A DNA stretch of 6,169 bases, taken from contig JAEVZM010000222.1 of NCBI GenBank assembly GCA_023392225.1, positions 1 to 6,169 on the forward strand. The letters are read 5' to 3'. Below are positions 5,801 to 6,169 of the stretch, one piece after another (positions within the stretch are counted from its first letter, which is position 1; every line of letters starts with the position of its first letter). The position numbers and the translations under genes were made by a program. The stretch comes from Pseudomonadota bacterium. Lineage in GTDB: Bacteria; Pseudomonadota; Alphaproteobacteria; Rhizobiales; Kaistiaceae. Below the pieces are notes generated by a model. The model was not told the DNA's origin. It searched no databases and saw only the letters and a program-made list of their open reading frames with translations.

Positions 5801-6169
5801 TCCGACATGGTGCAGATCAAGATGGCGCAAGGCGCCAAGCCCGGCGAAGGCGGCCAGCTGCCCGGCCACAAGGTCGACGCGGTGATCGCCAAGGTGCGCC
5901 ACTCGACCCCGGGCGTCGGCCTGATCTCGCCGCCGCCGCACCACGACATCTATTCGATCGAGGACCTGAAGCAGCTCATCTACGACCTGAAGAACGTCAA
6001 CCCGCAGGGCGCCGTCTCGGTGAAGCTCGTCTCCGAGGTCGGCGTCGGCACCGTCGCGGCGGGGGTGGCCAAGGCGCGGGCCGATCACATCACGATCTCG
6101 GGCTTCGAGGGCGGCACCGGTGCCTCGCCCCTGACCTCGATCAAGCACGCCGGCTCGCCCTGGGAGATG
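2855..6169 (+). CDS. gltB: Glutamate synthase (NADPH) large subunit, 3' end beyond window
   Basis: Large (alpha) subunit of bacterial glutamate synthase. It splits glutamine and transfers the ammonia to 2-oxoglutarate to give glutamate, in the cytoplasm with the GltD small subunit supplying electrons. 1105 codons are visible of the usual 1500 or more. A 40-residue propeptide precedes the catalytic C41 in EHDACGVGF, which becomes the N-terminus after processing. The class II amidotransferase domain (41 to about 440) shows HQRFSTNTFPSW (255-266), AHNGEINTVRGN (276-287) and DRNGLRPARY (393-402). The central domain spans about 480-770. The FMN synthase domain begins around GAMSYGSIS (914-922), with GGKSNTGEGGE (937-947), AQGAKPGEGGQLPG (991-1004) and SGFEGGTGASPL (1082-1093). 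The 3Fe-4S cysteines lie past the window. The start is fixed by GGAGG (2840-2844) ten bases upstream; the ATG at 2838 is out of frame. No frameshift is seen. Confidence 0.97.
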   Translation, partial: MAKTIEEMGGTASGHALPATAPVTRPVAAGLYDRAREHDACGVGFIVNMRDEKSHRIVEAGLQIVENLEHRGAVGADPLVGDGAGMLVQVPHKFFAAEAKRLGIALPTEGCYGVGQIFFPRDAALRKEMESLVEKGLADEGFVFLGWRDVAVDNSCLSKDPKIQATEPFHRQVFIGLPDGTGMDPETFERRLYIARKLISGRVFEAYGGLNNDFYIVSMSCRTVVYKGMFLGWQLGAYYRDFHDPNFESALALVHQRFSTNTFPSWRLAHPYRMVAHNGEINTVRGNVNWMAARQASVSSPLFGDDIEKLWPISFEGQSDTACFDNALEFLIRGGYSLPHAAMMLIPEAWAGNPLMDEDRRAFYEYHAALMEPWDGPAAMAFSDGRFVGATLDRNGLRPARYMVTDNDDVIMSSEAGVLPVEETRIVKKWRLQPGKMLLIDLEAGRIIDDDEIKSDLSRKYPYRSWLARTQIVLEDLPEVPHTAPESKVSLLDRQQAFGYTQEDLRVLLTPMATTGQEGVGSMGNDAPISALSDKPKLLYTYFKQNFAQVTNPPIDSIREELVMSLVSFIGPRPNLFDIEGQGRRKRLEVRQPILTNEDLEKIRAIGDLDDNPFQSKTLDTTFAYDSGVDGMAAAIDQLCADAEAAVRGGTNIIILSDRAVAPDRVAMPALLAVAGVHHHLIRVGLRTSVGLVVETGEAREVHHFCVLAGYGAEAINPYLAFETLSAMKSTFPEEVDDEEIVHRYIKAIDKGILKVTAKMGISTYQSYCGAQIFDAVGLSSAFVKRYFTGTATTIEGVGLAEVAEETLKRHREAFGDSPVLATALAVGGDYAFRFRGESHVWRPDTVAALQHAARGNAQDKYREFARLVNDTEDKGVTIRSLFRIKGAAEDGRTPVPLDEVEPAAEIVRRFSTGAMSYGSISREAHTTLAIAMNRIGGKSNTGEGGEEVDRFTPMANGDSMRSAIKQVASGRFGVTTEYLVNSDMVQIKMAQGAKPGEGGQLPGHKVDAVIAKVRHSTPGVGLISPPPHHDIYSIEDLKQLIYDLKNVNPQGAVSVKLVSEVGVGTVAAGVAKARADHITISGFEGGTGASPLTSIKHAGSPWEM

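Noticed and set aside
1715..6148. A 1477-codon open frame on the minus strand, the longest open stretch in the window.
   Set aside because: It is antisense to gltB, nrsF and part of sigF, all of which have clear family motifs. Its product is rich in Asp, Arg, Val and Ala in the repetitive way typical of antisense frames in GC-rich genes. Only the 2505-2776 part, which faces no gene, was kept as a weak finding.

Overview
The window looks like chromosomal DNA from a very GC-rich alphaproteobacterium, most likely of the Hyphomicrobiales/Caulobacter-like breadth of the class. The evidence is the strong G/C third-position bias in every gene, an alphaproteobacterial-type GltB with a 40-residue propeptide, and the pairing of a SigF-type ECF sigma factor with a NrsF (DUF1109) membrane anti-sigma factor. 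Genus cannot be decided from this sequence. There are five protein genes, two of them cut by the window edges, and no tRNA, rRNA, CRISPR array or mobile element was seen.

Left part, minus strand (1-1032): a short secreted DUF2282 protein with four cysteines (bufA, 742-1032) is followed after a 105-base gap by a DUF692/MNIO enzyme (bufB, 1-636, cut at the window start). This is the core of a bufferin operon. In that system the precursor's cysteines are modified by the multinuclear iron enzyme, and the exported product binds copper in the periplasm. The partner protein BufC (DUF2063), and perhaps a DoxX-type BufD, would be expected just beyond position 1. The gap between bufA and bufB holds a strong stem-loop.

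Middle, plus strand (1267-2504): sigF and nrsF overlap by four bases (ATGA) and run divergently from bufAB. In the 234-base divergent region, the minus strand carries GTAACC-N16-CGAA (1146 down to 1121). This agrees exactly with the SigF promoter consensus known from Caulobacter. The sequence therefore supports a self-contained regulatory circuit: NrsF holds SigF at the membrane, metal stress releases it, and SigF transcribes bufAB. The region also holds a perfect TCACCGG-N11-CCGGTGA dyad upstream of sigF and a weaker back-to-back -35-like element.

Right part, plus strand: a 350-base non-coding stretch (2505-2854) with a clear local drop in GC, several dyads and a candidate promoter leads into gltB, the large subunit of NADPH-glutamate synthase. 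1105 codons of gltB are visible before the window ends. It is an ordinary core nitrogen-assimilation gene with no evident functional link to the bufferin locus.
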